The translations under genes and the position numbers were made by a program. Of a DNA stretch of 64,000 nt, positions 1 through 8,718 are shown one piece after another. The DNA is taken from assembly GCF_016714275.1 (NCBI RefSeq), contig NZ_JADJNP010000004.1, positions 62,001-126,000 on the forward strand. Reading direction: 5' to 3'. Within the stretch, counting starts at the first letter, position 1. Each line of letters begins with the position of its first letter. Source of the stretch: Tessaracoccus sp. (GTDB taxonomy: Bacteria > Actinomycetota > Actinomycetes > Propionibacteriales > Propionibacteriaceae). The notes beneath the pieces are model-generated. The model saw nothing but the letters and a program-made list of their open reading frames with translations, was not told where the DNA came from and searched no databases.

Positions 1-1
1 C

Positions 2-1030
2 GGCCTGGTTGACATGGGGACAGAGGTGCAGCTTGCGACGTCCTGGACCACTGCTAGCGCTGCCGCCGATGATTTGGGCGGTGAGTGGAACGCTAGCCAA
101 CTGATGGGCAGCACCCAGGCTACTGCCGATCCGCAGGGGACAGTGCTGACGTTGGCATGTACGGCAGAGTCACCGGATCGAGCCATTACGTGTGCGGACT
201 CGATGGCGACCGCCTATCTTGAGGTACGGAGCCTTCAGGCCCGGGACCTAGCCGCATCACTTACCGCTGCGATCGACAGCCGGATTGACATACTTACGCA
301 AGACGTAAAGGCGGGCCTCGCGGAGAATGGCGGACTGGACGCCGCGGCGCGCGCGGAGCTAGCACGGCAGGAAATCACGGCGCTAGTTACTCAGCGGACC
401 TCCTTGGTGACACTTTCTGAGAATGCCGGTGATATCATCACTCCGGCGATCAATAGCCGCGTGGATCGAGCTCCACGATCGACAGTGTGGTTGGCCGGAG
501 GGTTCGCGAGCGGACTGTTTGTGGGCCTGGCTGGTGCGCTCCTCCGGGACTTGCGGTTCTCGCGAGTCACTTCGGGCGAACAGCTTGCGGACCTGGTGGA
601 TCTTCCAGTCTGGCTTCCGGAGCGCGAGCTGGGGCCCGAGCGGTGGAACGCGGCATCGGAGTTGTTCGGGTTTGCCGTTGAGGGTCGCGGACCGGTGGTT
701 GTTGCAGCAGCAGATCATCCGGCAGCAGCGGCACTCGCCCAGTTGCTCGTTAGTTCGCAGGTGGGTAACGGGAAGAATGTTCGGCTCGTTCCGGTGGCAA
801 GCACCGCAGACGTGCTCGCGAGTGCGAGGGATGCTGAGGCGGTCGTGCTCGTATTGGCTCCCGGCTCTCATCGCCGGGACGTGGCCTACCTTGTCACCAT
901 GCTCGCGGGAGTAGGCAGGGAGATTCTGGGGGTGGTGCTGGCTGACCGCAGCGAAGGGTTGCCGCGACGACGTGACGACGCACTTCCGGAAGGCGATCGG
1001 CGACAGGGAACTGGAGCGTCCCGTGCCTAG
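2..1030 (+). CDS. Wzz/capsular chain-length determinant-like protein, 5' partial
   Basis: The reading frame is open from the window edge (GLVD precedes the ATG at 14), so the true start lies upstream. The visible part has an extracytoplasmic segment with a helical middle (about nt 200-420), a PAINSRVDRAP-type stretch and one membrane helix at about nt 482-545. This is the usual end of a Wzz/YveK-like chain-length regulator. A cytoplasmic tail of about 150 residues follows, resembling a degraded tyrosine-kinase-like domain without a Walker A motif. It precedes a Wzy-like and a Wzx-like gene, so a role in surface polysaccharide length or export is likely. GC is lower than in most of the window. 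The family call rests on architecture and context, not strong motifs. Confidence 0.6.
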   Translation, partial: GLVDMGTEVQLATSWTTASAAADDLGGEWNASQLMGSTQATADPQGTVLTLACTAESPDRAITCADSMATAYLEVRSLQARDLAASLTAAIDSRIDILTQDVKAGLAENGGLDAAARAELARQEITALVTQRTSLVTLSENAGDIITPAINSRVDRAPRSTVWLAGGFASGLFVGLAGALLRDLRFSRVTSGEQLADLVDLPVWLPERELGPERWNAASELFGFAVEGRGPVVVAAADHPAAAALAQLLVSSQVGNGKNVRLVPVASTADVLASARDAEAVVLVLAPGSHRRDVAYLVTMLAGVGREILGVVLADRSEGLPRRRDDALPEGDRRQGTGASRA

Positions 1031-1126
1031 TTCTCTGCGTTGTAGGGCCGTTTCCAGCGGTAGCCGTCCGGTAGCGGTAGCTGCGACCGCTGTGTGGTTG
1101 AGCCTAGCTGTGGCTCTCCGATCGTA

Positions 1127-2500
1127 ATGTCGTATAGTTCGGACTTTGCCGCTCGGCCGGGTAACTCCTATGGACGTAGAAAGCTGATGCCTCTGCGGTA
1201 CGGCTGGTCTGCGGACACGTTGCCGAAATGGCCATTTGCGTTGCCGTTTGTTGGATATCCGGTTGCGTGGTTCATGGGCGTTGGTGACTTGATCTGGCCT
1301 ATTGCAGCCCTCATTATGTTTGCCGTTCTCGCGAGAGCGAGAGGCGTGACCGTGCCTCGTGTCGGGATCGTGTGGTTTTTGTTCCTCGCTTGGGTGCTCT
1401 GTTCGTTCGTGGCGATCAATACGTTTGGACGGACGATAGGAGCCGTATATAGGTTCACGCTATATGCGGCCGCCACTGTGATGGCGGTATACTTATTCAA
1501 TTCGATCCGCACGCTTACGGTCCGGTATGTGACCGGGGTCGCCACCTTCTTTCTAGCGGTGATGACGGCGGGCGGGTATTTTGCTATGGTGGCCCCCCTG
1601 TTCACTTTTGTCACGCCGCTATATTCGCTAGTCCCGGCATCATTGCGCTCAAACGATATCATTGCCGAAATGATTGTGCGAAGGACGACGCAATGGAACC
1701 CTGACGCGTGGATCGTTCAAGCACCGCGTCCGAGTGCTCCTTTTATCTACGCTAATGCGTGGGGCAACGTTTATTCACTGGTGCTTCCCCTCGCGGTCGT
1801 ATATTTGACGATTATCTGGAAAACTAATCGGAGGCTGGCTGTTCTAGGTCTGCTTATCGCATCCCTTGTGCCGGCGGCCGCGACGCTTAACCGCGGGATG
1901 TATATCGGTTTAGGTGTCGTCGGTCTCTGGTACCTGGTGCAGACATACCGCCGAGGTGCCGTGCGGACCGCGTTGTTAGCGACATTTGGCGCCGGACTTG
2001 TCGGCCTGGCGGTGGCTCTTTCCCCGTTCGGTGGCCGTCTTGTAAATCGCGTCTCTACTTCAACGTCGACTGAGGATCGGGCCGATCTCTACAGCGCGAC
2101 GGTGGCGGAGGTTCTTCGCTCACCGCTCCTCGGTTATGGAGCTCCTCGGCCTTCTCCTAGCCCATGGTTTCCTTCCTTGGGGACTCAAGGCCAGTTGTGG
2201 ACCGTACTTTTTTCCCATGGTTTCCTCGGGGCGGCCTTATTTATCGCGTTTCTGGTCTTGGTATGGGTTCGAGCAATCCGCAGATGCGATCCAGTGGGAG
2301 CGGTGCTGGGCGGAGTTGTTCTGGCCACGATCGTCGAATCAACTTACTACGGGATGATGACGGGCTTGAATGTCAGCCTGGTGGCGGTTGCTTTGCTCGA
2401 GCGGAGCGATAGCCAGCTCCGACGCTGGTGGCCGTTGGGAGGCGAAGTTTCCGAGGGGATCGACCGCGGTGGCGCGTTGACCCTGCATCAGCCGGGATAA
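1127..2500 (+). CDS. O-antigen ligase / Wzy-like polysaccharide polymerase, membrane protein
   Basis: This is a multi-pass membrane protein of about 457 residues with ten or more hydrophobic segments and a large extracytoplasmic loop (about nt 1660-1790), the layout of the Wzy_C/O-antigen ligase family. That family polymerises or transfers lipid-linked glycans at the outer face of the membrane. The start is uncertain. ATG 1127 is chosen because it overlaps the TAA of a short upstream frame (GTG 1023 to 1127) as TAATG, which suggests translational coupling. GTG 1094 and ATG 1187 remain possible, and none has a clear Shine-Dalgarno sequence. It lies between the Wzz-like gene and the flippase gene, which supports the assignment. 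Codon use is AT-richer than the rest of the window. Confidence 0.7.
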   Translation: MSYSSDFAARPGNSYGRRKLMPLRYGWSADTLPKWPFALPFVGYPVAWFMGVGDLIWPIAALIMFAVLARARGVTVPRVGIVWFLFLAWVLCSFVAINTFGRTIGAVYRFTLYAAATVMAVYLFNSIRTLTVRYVTGVATFFLAVMTAGGYFAMVAPLFTFVTPLYSLVPASLRSNDIIAEMIVRRTTQWNPDAWIVQAPRPSAPFIYANAWGNVYSLVLPLAVVYLTIIWKTNRRLAVLGLLIASLVPAAATLNRGMYIGLGVVGLWYLVQTYRRGAVRTALLATFGAGLVGLAVALSPFGGRLVNRVSTSTSTEDRADLYSATVAEVLRSPLLGYGAPRPSPSPWFPSLGTQGQLWTVLFSHGFLGAALFIAFLVLVWVRAIRRCDPVGAVLGGVVLATIVESTYYGMMTGLNVSLVAVALLERSDSQLRRWWPLGGEVSEGIDRGGALTLHQPG

Positions 2501-2659
2501 CGACGCCGGGCGATGAACGGGTGGAGGCGTCAGGTGCGAAGGTTGATGCGATGGGCAGTTGCGGCTGGCGATCGTGGGTCCGGCTAGGTGCGCTTCATAG
2601 AGGGTGTTAGCCATGCTTCGGTGGTCGGATTGAGTCGGTTAGTCTGGTAGGAGGAACTT

Positions 2660-4162
2660 GTGAATGACGACTCCAGGGCGTCTGCGCGTGGTGAGATTGC
2701 GCGCGGCGGAGCTCTGAGCTTTGTCGGTGCGAGTATGAGCGCCGTGTTGGGCTTGGCTTTGACGATTGGCATGGCTCGTATTCTGGGCGACTCGGGAGCC
2801 GGCTTGGTTTTCCAGGCGATGAGCGTGTTCGCGATTGTCCTCGCGCTGGCGAAGTTCGGTCTTGACTCCACGGCTATATGGTTCCTGCCGCGTGTAGCTG
2901 TGAGCAATGCGAGCGAGACATCAACAGTCGTATCCACAATGGTGCTCTTAACCATCGCGATAAGCACCGGCGCGACGATTGTGGCGCAACTGATAGTTCC
3001 ATGGATCTGGGCTGGTCAACCCGAGGTAGCAGCGGTGGTCCGGGCGGCAACCTGGTTCGTCCCGGCGGGCGCCGTGATGTTGGTGATGGGTGCGGCCTTG
3101 CGAGTCGTGGGAAATGTGCGCTCGTACGTGCTGCTCGGAAATATTGCGCTGCCGGCTATTCGGCTCCCGCTGGTGTTGATCTCAGCGGCTAGCGCCAGTT
3201 CGCTTGTCACGGTCACGCTCGCGTGGGCTGCTCCGTCCGTGTTGGTTGCAGTCTTGCTCGTGGTGGCCGTCGCGCGCTGGCTTAGGCCGACTGGTCTTCG
3301 TTACGAGCGCGGGTCGCTGCGTGAGCATGCTCCGACATTGGTGCGGTTTGCGGCCCCACGTACGGTGTCGGCGGGCCTGGAACAGACGCTGCAGTGGCTA
3401 GACGTGCTGATTGTTGGCTCGCTGGTGGGACCCGCGGCGGCGGGCGTCTACGGCGGCGCAAGCCGGTTTGTTCAAGCGGGGCTCGTGATCGACTCGGCGC
3501 TCCGGGTCGTTGTAGGCCCGCGTCTCAGTGCGTTGTTGCACAAGAAGGACTCAGAGGGGGTACAGGAGCTATACGGTCTGGCCAGCGTTTGGCTTGTGCT
3601 GTTCGCTAGCCCGCTGTATGTGGTTCTGGGCCTCTACGCGCCGGTTGTTCTCAAGATCCTCGGCTCGGACTTCGAGGCCGGCGCGGCGGCGCTCGGGATC
3701 CTGTGTGTCGGGGCTGCCGTCACCTTCCTCGCTGGAAACGTTCATTCGGTACTGCTGATGTCCGGTCGTAGCGGGTGGGCGGCGTTCAACAAGGGGGTGG
3801 TCGTCGCGGTCAACATCGCAGGCAATCTGGTGCTTGTTCCAGTGTGGGGTCTCACTGGTGCCGCAGCGGCCTGGGCGCTATCGATGCTGCTCGATGCGCT
3901 CCTGGCATCGGTCCAGGTGCGGGCCTTCATCGGACTACGGTTCCAGGCTGGCCAGGTGCTACTTGCCCTCGGAGTGACGCTGGGGTCCTTCGGCGTAGCC
4001 GGTGCTGTTGCGCGGGGCATTCTAGGCTCCAGTTGGCTCGCGCTCGGGGTGACTTTGGTTGTCGGCGGCGGCGCCTATCTCATCGGCTGCATGCTGTTTC
4101 GGCGTCGACTGCGCCTGGATGGCCTTCGGGCGATCGTGGGGCGGAGACCATCAGCTAGCTGA
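2660..4162 (+). CDS. Oligosaccharide flippase, MOP/Wzx family
   Basis: A 500-residue protein with about 12-14 membrane helices across its length, starting with a hydrophilic DDSRASARGEIARGGALSF segment typical of Wzx/MATE-like polysaccharide transporters. The GTG start at 2660 has a good AGGAGG ribosome site about 6 nt upstream, which decides the start. The predicted job is to flip lipid-linked repeat units across the cytoplasmic membrane for the Wzy-like polymerase encoded just before it. It ends 128 bp before the giant surface protein gene, so it is probably the last gene of the polysaccharide operon visible here. Confidence 0.8.
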   Translation: MNDDSRASARGEIARGGALSFVGASMSAVLGLALTIGMARILGDSGAGLVFQAMSVFAIVLALAKFGLDSTAIWFLPRVAVSNASETSTVVSTMVLLTIAISTGATIVAQLIVPWIWAGQPEVAAVVRAATWFVPAGAVMLVMGAALRVVGNVRSYVLLGNIALPAIRLPLVLISAASASSLVTVTLAWAAPSVLVAVLLVVAVARWLRPTGLRYERGSLREHAPTLVRFAAPRTVSAGLEQTLQWLDVLIVGSLVGPAAAGVYGGASRFVQAGLVIDSALRVVVGPRLSALLHKKDSEGVQELYGLASVWLVLFASPLYVVLGLYAPVVLKILGSDFEAGAAALGILCVGAAVTFLAGNVHSVLLMSGRSGWAAFNKGVVVAVNIAGNLVLVPVWGLTGAAAAWALSMLLDALLASVQVRAFIGLRFQAGQVLLALGVTLGSFGVAGAVARGILGSSWLALGVTLVVGGGAYLIGCMLFRRRLRLDGLRAIVGRRPSAS

Positions 4163-4205
4163 ACCAGGGACCCTGACGGCGTCGTTACAGTCGTCGACGT
4201 TACTC

Positions 4206-4290
4206 GATTCCTTCGCGAAGCAGATCATGTGTATACTCCGGAGCGAGACCTTCGGGGGAGGGTCTGTCTTTTCGTCTGGGGGGGCCCAAG
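4206..4290 (+). promoter_or_regulatory. Putative promoter and leader of the giant surface protein gene
   Basis: An extended -10 motif, TGTGTATACT (TATACT at 4232-4237), stands out in the gap before ATG 4291. No convincing -35 box is seen at the expected distance. The leader carries a small stem (AGACC 4246-4250 with GGTCT 4261-4265) followed by a T-rich stretch. Just before the start codon is a G-run rather than a classic ribosome site. Confidence 0.45.
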
Positions 4291-7200
4291 ATGTTCCTGA
4301 AACGCGTACTTGCCGTGTTCGCGACTGCGAGCTTGATTGTTGGAGGAGGGATTCTCAGCGCGCCAACCGCGGCTGCAGCGGAGAACCCCACCAAGGGACC
4401 GGACGGACTCGTTCGTGACGGGTCAACTTCAGAGCTGGCGGCAGCGTCATGCTTCGAGATTAAGCAGAACAACCCGGACGCACCGGACGGTGCGTACTGG
4501 TTGCTTACGCCTAAGTTGCAGACTCCGCAACAGTTCTTCTGTGACCAGACCACCGACGGCGGTGGTTGGGTGCTGGTGGGCAAGGGTCGGAACGACTGGC
4601 AGTCCTACTACCACGGCCAAGGTGAACCCTCGGCGCTTCTGACGCGTAACCGCACGCCTTCCGGCTTCAGCACTGTTCAGTTGTCCAGCAACACCATCGA
4701 CGGGCTGCTCGATGGTCGCAACGTCAAGGACTTGGGCAACGCGGTTCGCATCGTCCGCGCGCGGAACGACACCGGCACGCAGTGGCAGAACGTGCGCTTC
4801 GCCATGCCCAACCGCGACCGTTGGTCATGGGCGTTCGGTGCCACACACCCGATCACGATGGCGTCGTTCGACGGCTCCGGTTCAGGGACCGGAACCAGCA
4901 CTTCGTTTGGGACCAACTCCAACTGGAATCGCGTGCTGTTCGAGTTCTCCAGCCGTCAGGGCTGGAGGGCAGGCTTTGGCTACGGCACAGGCGCCGCTGG
5001 GGGCTCCTCAAGCGACACCTCGTTTCTCTACTCGATTACAGGTAATGGCTCGCTGCCGTACGCCGAGCTGTACGTCCGGCCCACTCTCGTGTCGACAGAT
5101 CTGCACTTTCCCGCGATTCCAGACACGGGTACTTCGGCTATCGCTCAGCGCGCGATGGCGTCCTCCTGGGCTGCACGGACGCCTTGGGGCGTCACCGGCA
5201 ACCTGAATGGTCGTGTCGCGGAGGGCAATCAGCCCGCCCAGGCGTTTGCGCAGATCGGGAACGTGGTTTACGTCGGAGGCAACTACACGACGGTCCAGCG
5301 CGGATCGTCGCCTGGCAGCAACGTCGCGCCGCGAGCCGGCTTGGCTGCCTTCAATGCGACAACTGGTGAGTTCATCTCATCCTTCTCTGCGACATTTAAT
5401 AACCAGGTGAAGGCGCTGGTCGCGCTTCCCAACGGAAAGCTCCTTGCGGGTGGCGAGTTCACCACCGTGAATGGCGAACCGGCGCTAGGCACGGCCCTCC
5501 TGGATCCGGCGACTGGTGCGCGCGATACGAGCTGGGATCTGAGCATCGAGAACCGGCTTACCTCCGGTGTAATGATGGTTCGCTCGCTCTCATTGGCCGG
5601 CGACTATGTCTACCTGGGCGGGGCTTTCACTCACCTCAGCGGCGGTGGAGCCAACAACGTGTATGCGCGGCATGGAGCCAGGGTCAACTGGACGACAGGA
5701 CAGCCCGATCGCACCTTTAACCCGGCGTTTGATGGCACCGTGGTCTCGGTGGACGCGAGCGATGATGGATCGCGATACTACGCCGCGGGCTATTTCACTA
5801 TGACCGCGGGGGGAGCTGCGAACAAGGCCGCGGCGATCCAGGCGGTCGCAGGCGCGCCACTGGTGGCGCCTTGGAACACGGTGTGGAGCAACGGCGACCG
5901 GAGCGGCTACCAGCAGGCCATTCTTGATGCTGGACCGCGTGTGTACGTGGGAGGGTCGGAGCACTCGATCTTTGGATATGACCCGGCCACGCTTGCGCGG
6001 CGTTCAGGATCCATCACATTGGGCAGCGGTGGAGACTTCCAGGCGCTGGCGGAGGGTAGTGGTGTGGTTTACGGCGGCTGCCACTGTGGAAGCTGGAGCT
6101 ACCAGGACGCTTACCTCTGGCCCACCCCGGCAGCTGGATGGACCCAGGCAGACAAGATCCAGTTCGTGGGTGCGTGGGATGCTGAGACGGGTGACTATAT
6201 TCCCAGTTTCAGCCCGCCGTTCCTCAACAGCAGTAACGCTGGCGCATGGGGACTCTTCGTGGGGAATGACGGCGCTCTGTGGGCAGGTGGCGATTTCACT
6301 GGGTCGCGAATCTCGCAGACAAGTAGTCAATGGAACGGGGGGTTCGTCAAGTTTGACGCGACCGACTCGACACCGCCGGGAGTGCCAGGAAATCTCCGCG
6401 TAGCCAGTACGACCGCGAGTTCGGTTACCCTCGCCTGGAACAGTGTGGCTGGCGCGGCGTCCTATCAGGTCTTGCGGGACGACCGGGCGGTTGGGATCTC
6501 GACGACTACCTCACTCCAGGTTCCGCTCAATGGCGCGCAACGGTACTTTGTGCGCGCTGTCGACGCGGCTGGCAACCTAGGAGCCAGTACCCCCGTCCTT
6601 GTGGTTCCCGGAGGAAAGCAGCTACCCAACTCGGCGTTCACCATCGAGTCTGACGGCCTTGACGTGACCCTCGTCTCTTCCCCTGAGAATGATTCCCCGA
6701 CCACGGTTAGAGCCTGGACGCTGGGAGATGGGACGACTGCATCCACGCCTACGGTTACGCATAGATACCTCGGTGGCGGAACGTATGACATCGAGCTTTA
6801 CGTGACAGACGCCACTGGAGCTTGGTCACGGACACGTCAGACGGTGACCCTTGAGCAGCCAGTCCCAGCCGACCCCTACGGCGCTGCGGTGTACAACCGG
6901 GCACCTTGGGCCTATTGGAGACTGGACGAGGCGGCCGGGGCTGCGGCAGCAGACGGCTCTGGCAACGCCAACCACGCGATCTACCGTGAGGGTGTGATCC
7001 AGGGCGCTTCGGGCGTGCTTCGTGGCAACGCAGGTGCCCGCTTCGACGGAGTCAATGATGTCGTGGTGGCTAGCAGGCAGATTCCTGCACCGCAGGTCTA
7101 TTCCACCGAGGCATGGTTCAAGACGACCACGACCCAGGGCGGCAAGATCATCGGTTTTGGCGCGAGCGCAACAGGGTTGTCCTCGAGCTACGACCGGCAC

Positions 7201-8718
7201 GTGTTCATGCGTAACGATGGCCGCCTGGTGTACGGGATCTACAACGGTGGCTACCACACGATCACTTCGACAAATGCCTACAACGATGGTTCTTGGCACC
7301 ATGTTGTGGCGTCGCAGTCGGCGTCGGGGCTCGTGCTCTACGTCGATGGGGTCGCTGTAGGAACTAACCCGCAGGCAATCGCGGAGACCAATACGGGGTA
7401 CTGGCGCGTAGGTGGCGACCGAGTCTGGGAAGGCGCAAGTTCCTCGTATTTCGATGGCTCGATCGACGAGGTCGCAATCTACTCGACTCCGCTGACGTCG
7501 GACGAGGTTGAGAATCACTTCCTGCTCGGGACGCCAGGACCTAACGTGGCGCCCAAGCCGGCATTCACCCATAACGTCACTGGACGGACCGTTGCGTTCG
7601 ATGCTTCGAGTTCCAGTGATGAAGACGGCTCGATCACTTCGTTCGTCTGGGACTTTGGCGACGGGACCACCGGAACGGGGGTATCCGCTACACATACCTA
7701 CGCTACCGAGGGCGTTTACGCGGTTGCGCTACGTGTAACCGACGATGCGGCCGCGAACACGGTGAAGGTAAGGTATGTGGAAGTTGGGGCAACAGTTGAG
7801 CCCCCGGCCGACGCTTACGGCAGAGCCGTGTTCGATGATGCTCCTAACCTCTACTGGCAGTTTGAAGAGACGAGCGGTACCAACGCTGCGGATAGCGGAA
7901 CCGGATTGCGACCAGGAACCTACCAGCAAGGGACAATCCTGGGCGCCGACGGAATTCGACTGCAGAATGCAGCCCAATTCGATGGGGTGGACGACGTCGT
8001 CGTCGCCAACGCAAGCGTCCCAGGTCCTTCGATCTACTCTGCTGAGGTTTGGTTCCGCACGGCCACCACTTCTGGCGGCAAGCTGATCGGCTTTGGCAAC
8101 GCTTCGTCGGGGACGTCCAACAACTACGACCGCCATGTGTACATGCGCGACGATGGCCGTCTGGTGTTCGGTGTGTGGGTCAACGAAGCGCATACGGTGA
8201 CCTCGTCGGATGCCTACAACGACGGCGAGTGGCACCATCTTGTGGCTACCCAATCCGACGCCGGGATGATCTTGTACGTCGACGGTGTCTCGGTAGGAAC
8301 GAACCCGCAGAAGTCGGCGCAGCCATACAGTGGCTACTGGCGCGTGGGTGGAGATAGCGTCTGGGACGGGTCGAGTTCGGCCTACTTCAGCGGGCTGCTT
8401 GACGAGGCGGCGGTCTACTCGTACGCACTGTCTCCGGAGCAGGTCGCCGGGCATTACGGCATCGGGATTCTGACTCCGAACCGGGCTCCGGTTGCGTCGT
8501 TCACGTATGAGGCTGACTACCTGGATGTGGAGTTTGATGCGTCGGGTTCGTCGGATCCGGATGGTTCGATTGCTTCGGTGTCGTGGGACTTCGGTGACGA
8601 TTCTGCGGCGGTGACGGGTGAGAAGGTTTCTCACACGTATGCGGCTGCAGGTGAGTACCAGGTGACGGTCACGGTGACTGATGATGAGGTGCTGTTGGTG
8701 TCTCGACTCAGTCGGTGA
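4291..8718 (+). CDS. Giant multidomain secreted surface protein, N-terminal part of a frameshifted gene
   Basis: Residues 1-30 are a Sec signal peptide ending in an Ala-rich cleavage site. Next is a fibrinogen-C-like domain (about 50-265, with CFEIK, a FFCDQTTDGGGW motif and paired Cys), a beta-propeller of repeated YVGGNYT/LAGGEFT motifs (about 290-695), FN3 (695-773), a degenerate PKD, LamG-1 (862-1083), PKD, LamG-2 (1172-1397), and the first of the long PKD repeats. Such domains bind glycans or matrix, so an adhesin or biofilm role is inferred. No LPXTG or membrane anchor is seen. The frame stops at 8718 only because of single-base losses. Allowing five deletions between 8688 and 9166, the reading frame continues to 11887, giving a protein of about 2,530 residues. 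Confidence 0.8.
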   Translation: MFLKRVLAVFATASLIVGGGILSAPTAAAAENPTKGPDGLVRDGSTSELAAASCFEIKQNNPDAPDGAYWLLTPKLQTPQQFFCDQTTDGGGWVLVGKGRNDWQSYYHGQGEPSALLTRNRTPSGFSTVQLSSNTIDGLLDGRNVKDLGNAVRIVRARNDTGTQWQNVRFAMPNRDRWSWAFGATHPITMASFDGSGSGTGTSTSFGTNSNWNRVLFEFSSRQGWRAGFGYGTGAAGGSSSDTSFLYSITGNGSLPYAELYVRPTLVSTDLHFPAIPDTGTSAIAQRAMASSWAARTPWGVTGNLNGRVAEGNQPAQAFAQIGNVVYVGGNYTTVQRGSSPGSNVAPRAGLAAFNATTGEFISSFSATFNNQVKALVALPNGKLLAGGEFTTVNGEPALGTALLDPATGARDTSWDLSIENRLTSGVMMVRSLSLAGDYVYLGGAFTHLSGGGANNVYARHGARVNWTTGQPDRTFNPAFDGTVVSVDASDDGSRYYAAGYFTMTAGGAANKAAAIQAVAGAPLVAPWNTVWSNGDRSGYQQAILDAGPRVYVGGSEHSIFGYDPATLARRSGSITLGSGGDFQALAEGSGVVYGGCHCGSWSYQDAYLWPTPAAGWTQADKIQFVGAWDAETGDYIPSFSPPFLNSSNAGAWGLFVGNDGALWAGGDFTGSRISQTSSQWNGGFVKFDATDSTPPGVPGNLRVASTTASSVTLAWNSVAGAASYQVLRDDRAVGISTTTSLQVPLNGAQRYFVRAVDAAGNLGASTPVLVVPGGKQLPNSAFTIESDGLDVTLVSSPENDSPTTVRAWTLGDGTTASTPTVTHRYLGGGTYDIELYVTDATGAWSRTRQTVTLEQPVPADPYGAAVYNRAPWAYWRLDEAAGAAAADGSGNANHAIYREGVIQGASGVLRGNAGARFDGVNDVVVASRQIPAPQVYSTEAWFKTTTTQGGKIIGFGASATGLSSSYDRHVFMRNDGRLVYGIYNGGYHTITSTNAYNDGSWHHVVASQSASGLVLYVDGVAVGTNPQAIAETNTGYWRVGGDRVWEGASSSYFDGSIDEVAIYSTPLTSDEVENHFLLGTPGPNVAPKPAFTHNVTGRTVAFDASSSSDEDGSITSFVWDFGDGTTGTGVSATHTYATEGVYAVALRVTDDAAANTVKVRYVEVGATVEPPADAYGRAVFDDAPNLYWQFEETSGTNAADSGTGLRPGTYQQGTILGADGIRLQNAAQFDGVDDVVVANASVPGPSIYSAEVWFRTATTSGGKLIGFGNASSGTSNNYDRHVYMRDDGRLVFGVWVNEAHTVTSSDAYNDGEWHHLVATQSDAGMILYVDGVSVGTNPQKSAQPYSGYWRVGGDSVWDGSSSAYFSGLLDEAAVYSYALSPEQVAGHYGIGILTPNRAPVASFTYEADYLDVEFDASGSSDPDGSIASVSWDFGDDSAAVTGEKVSHTYAAAGEYQVTVTVTDDEVLLVSRLSR

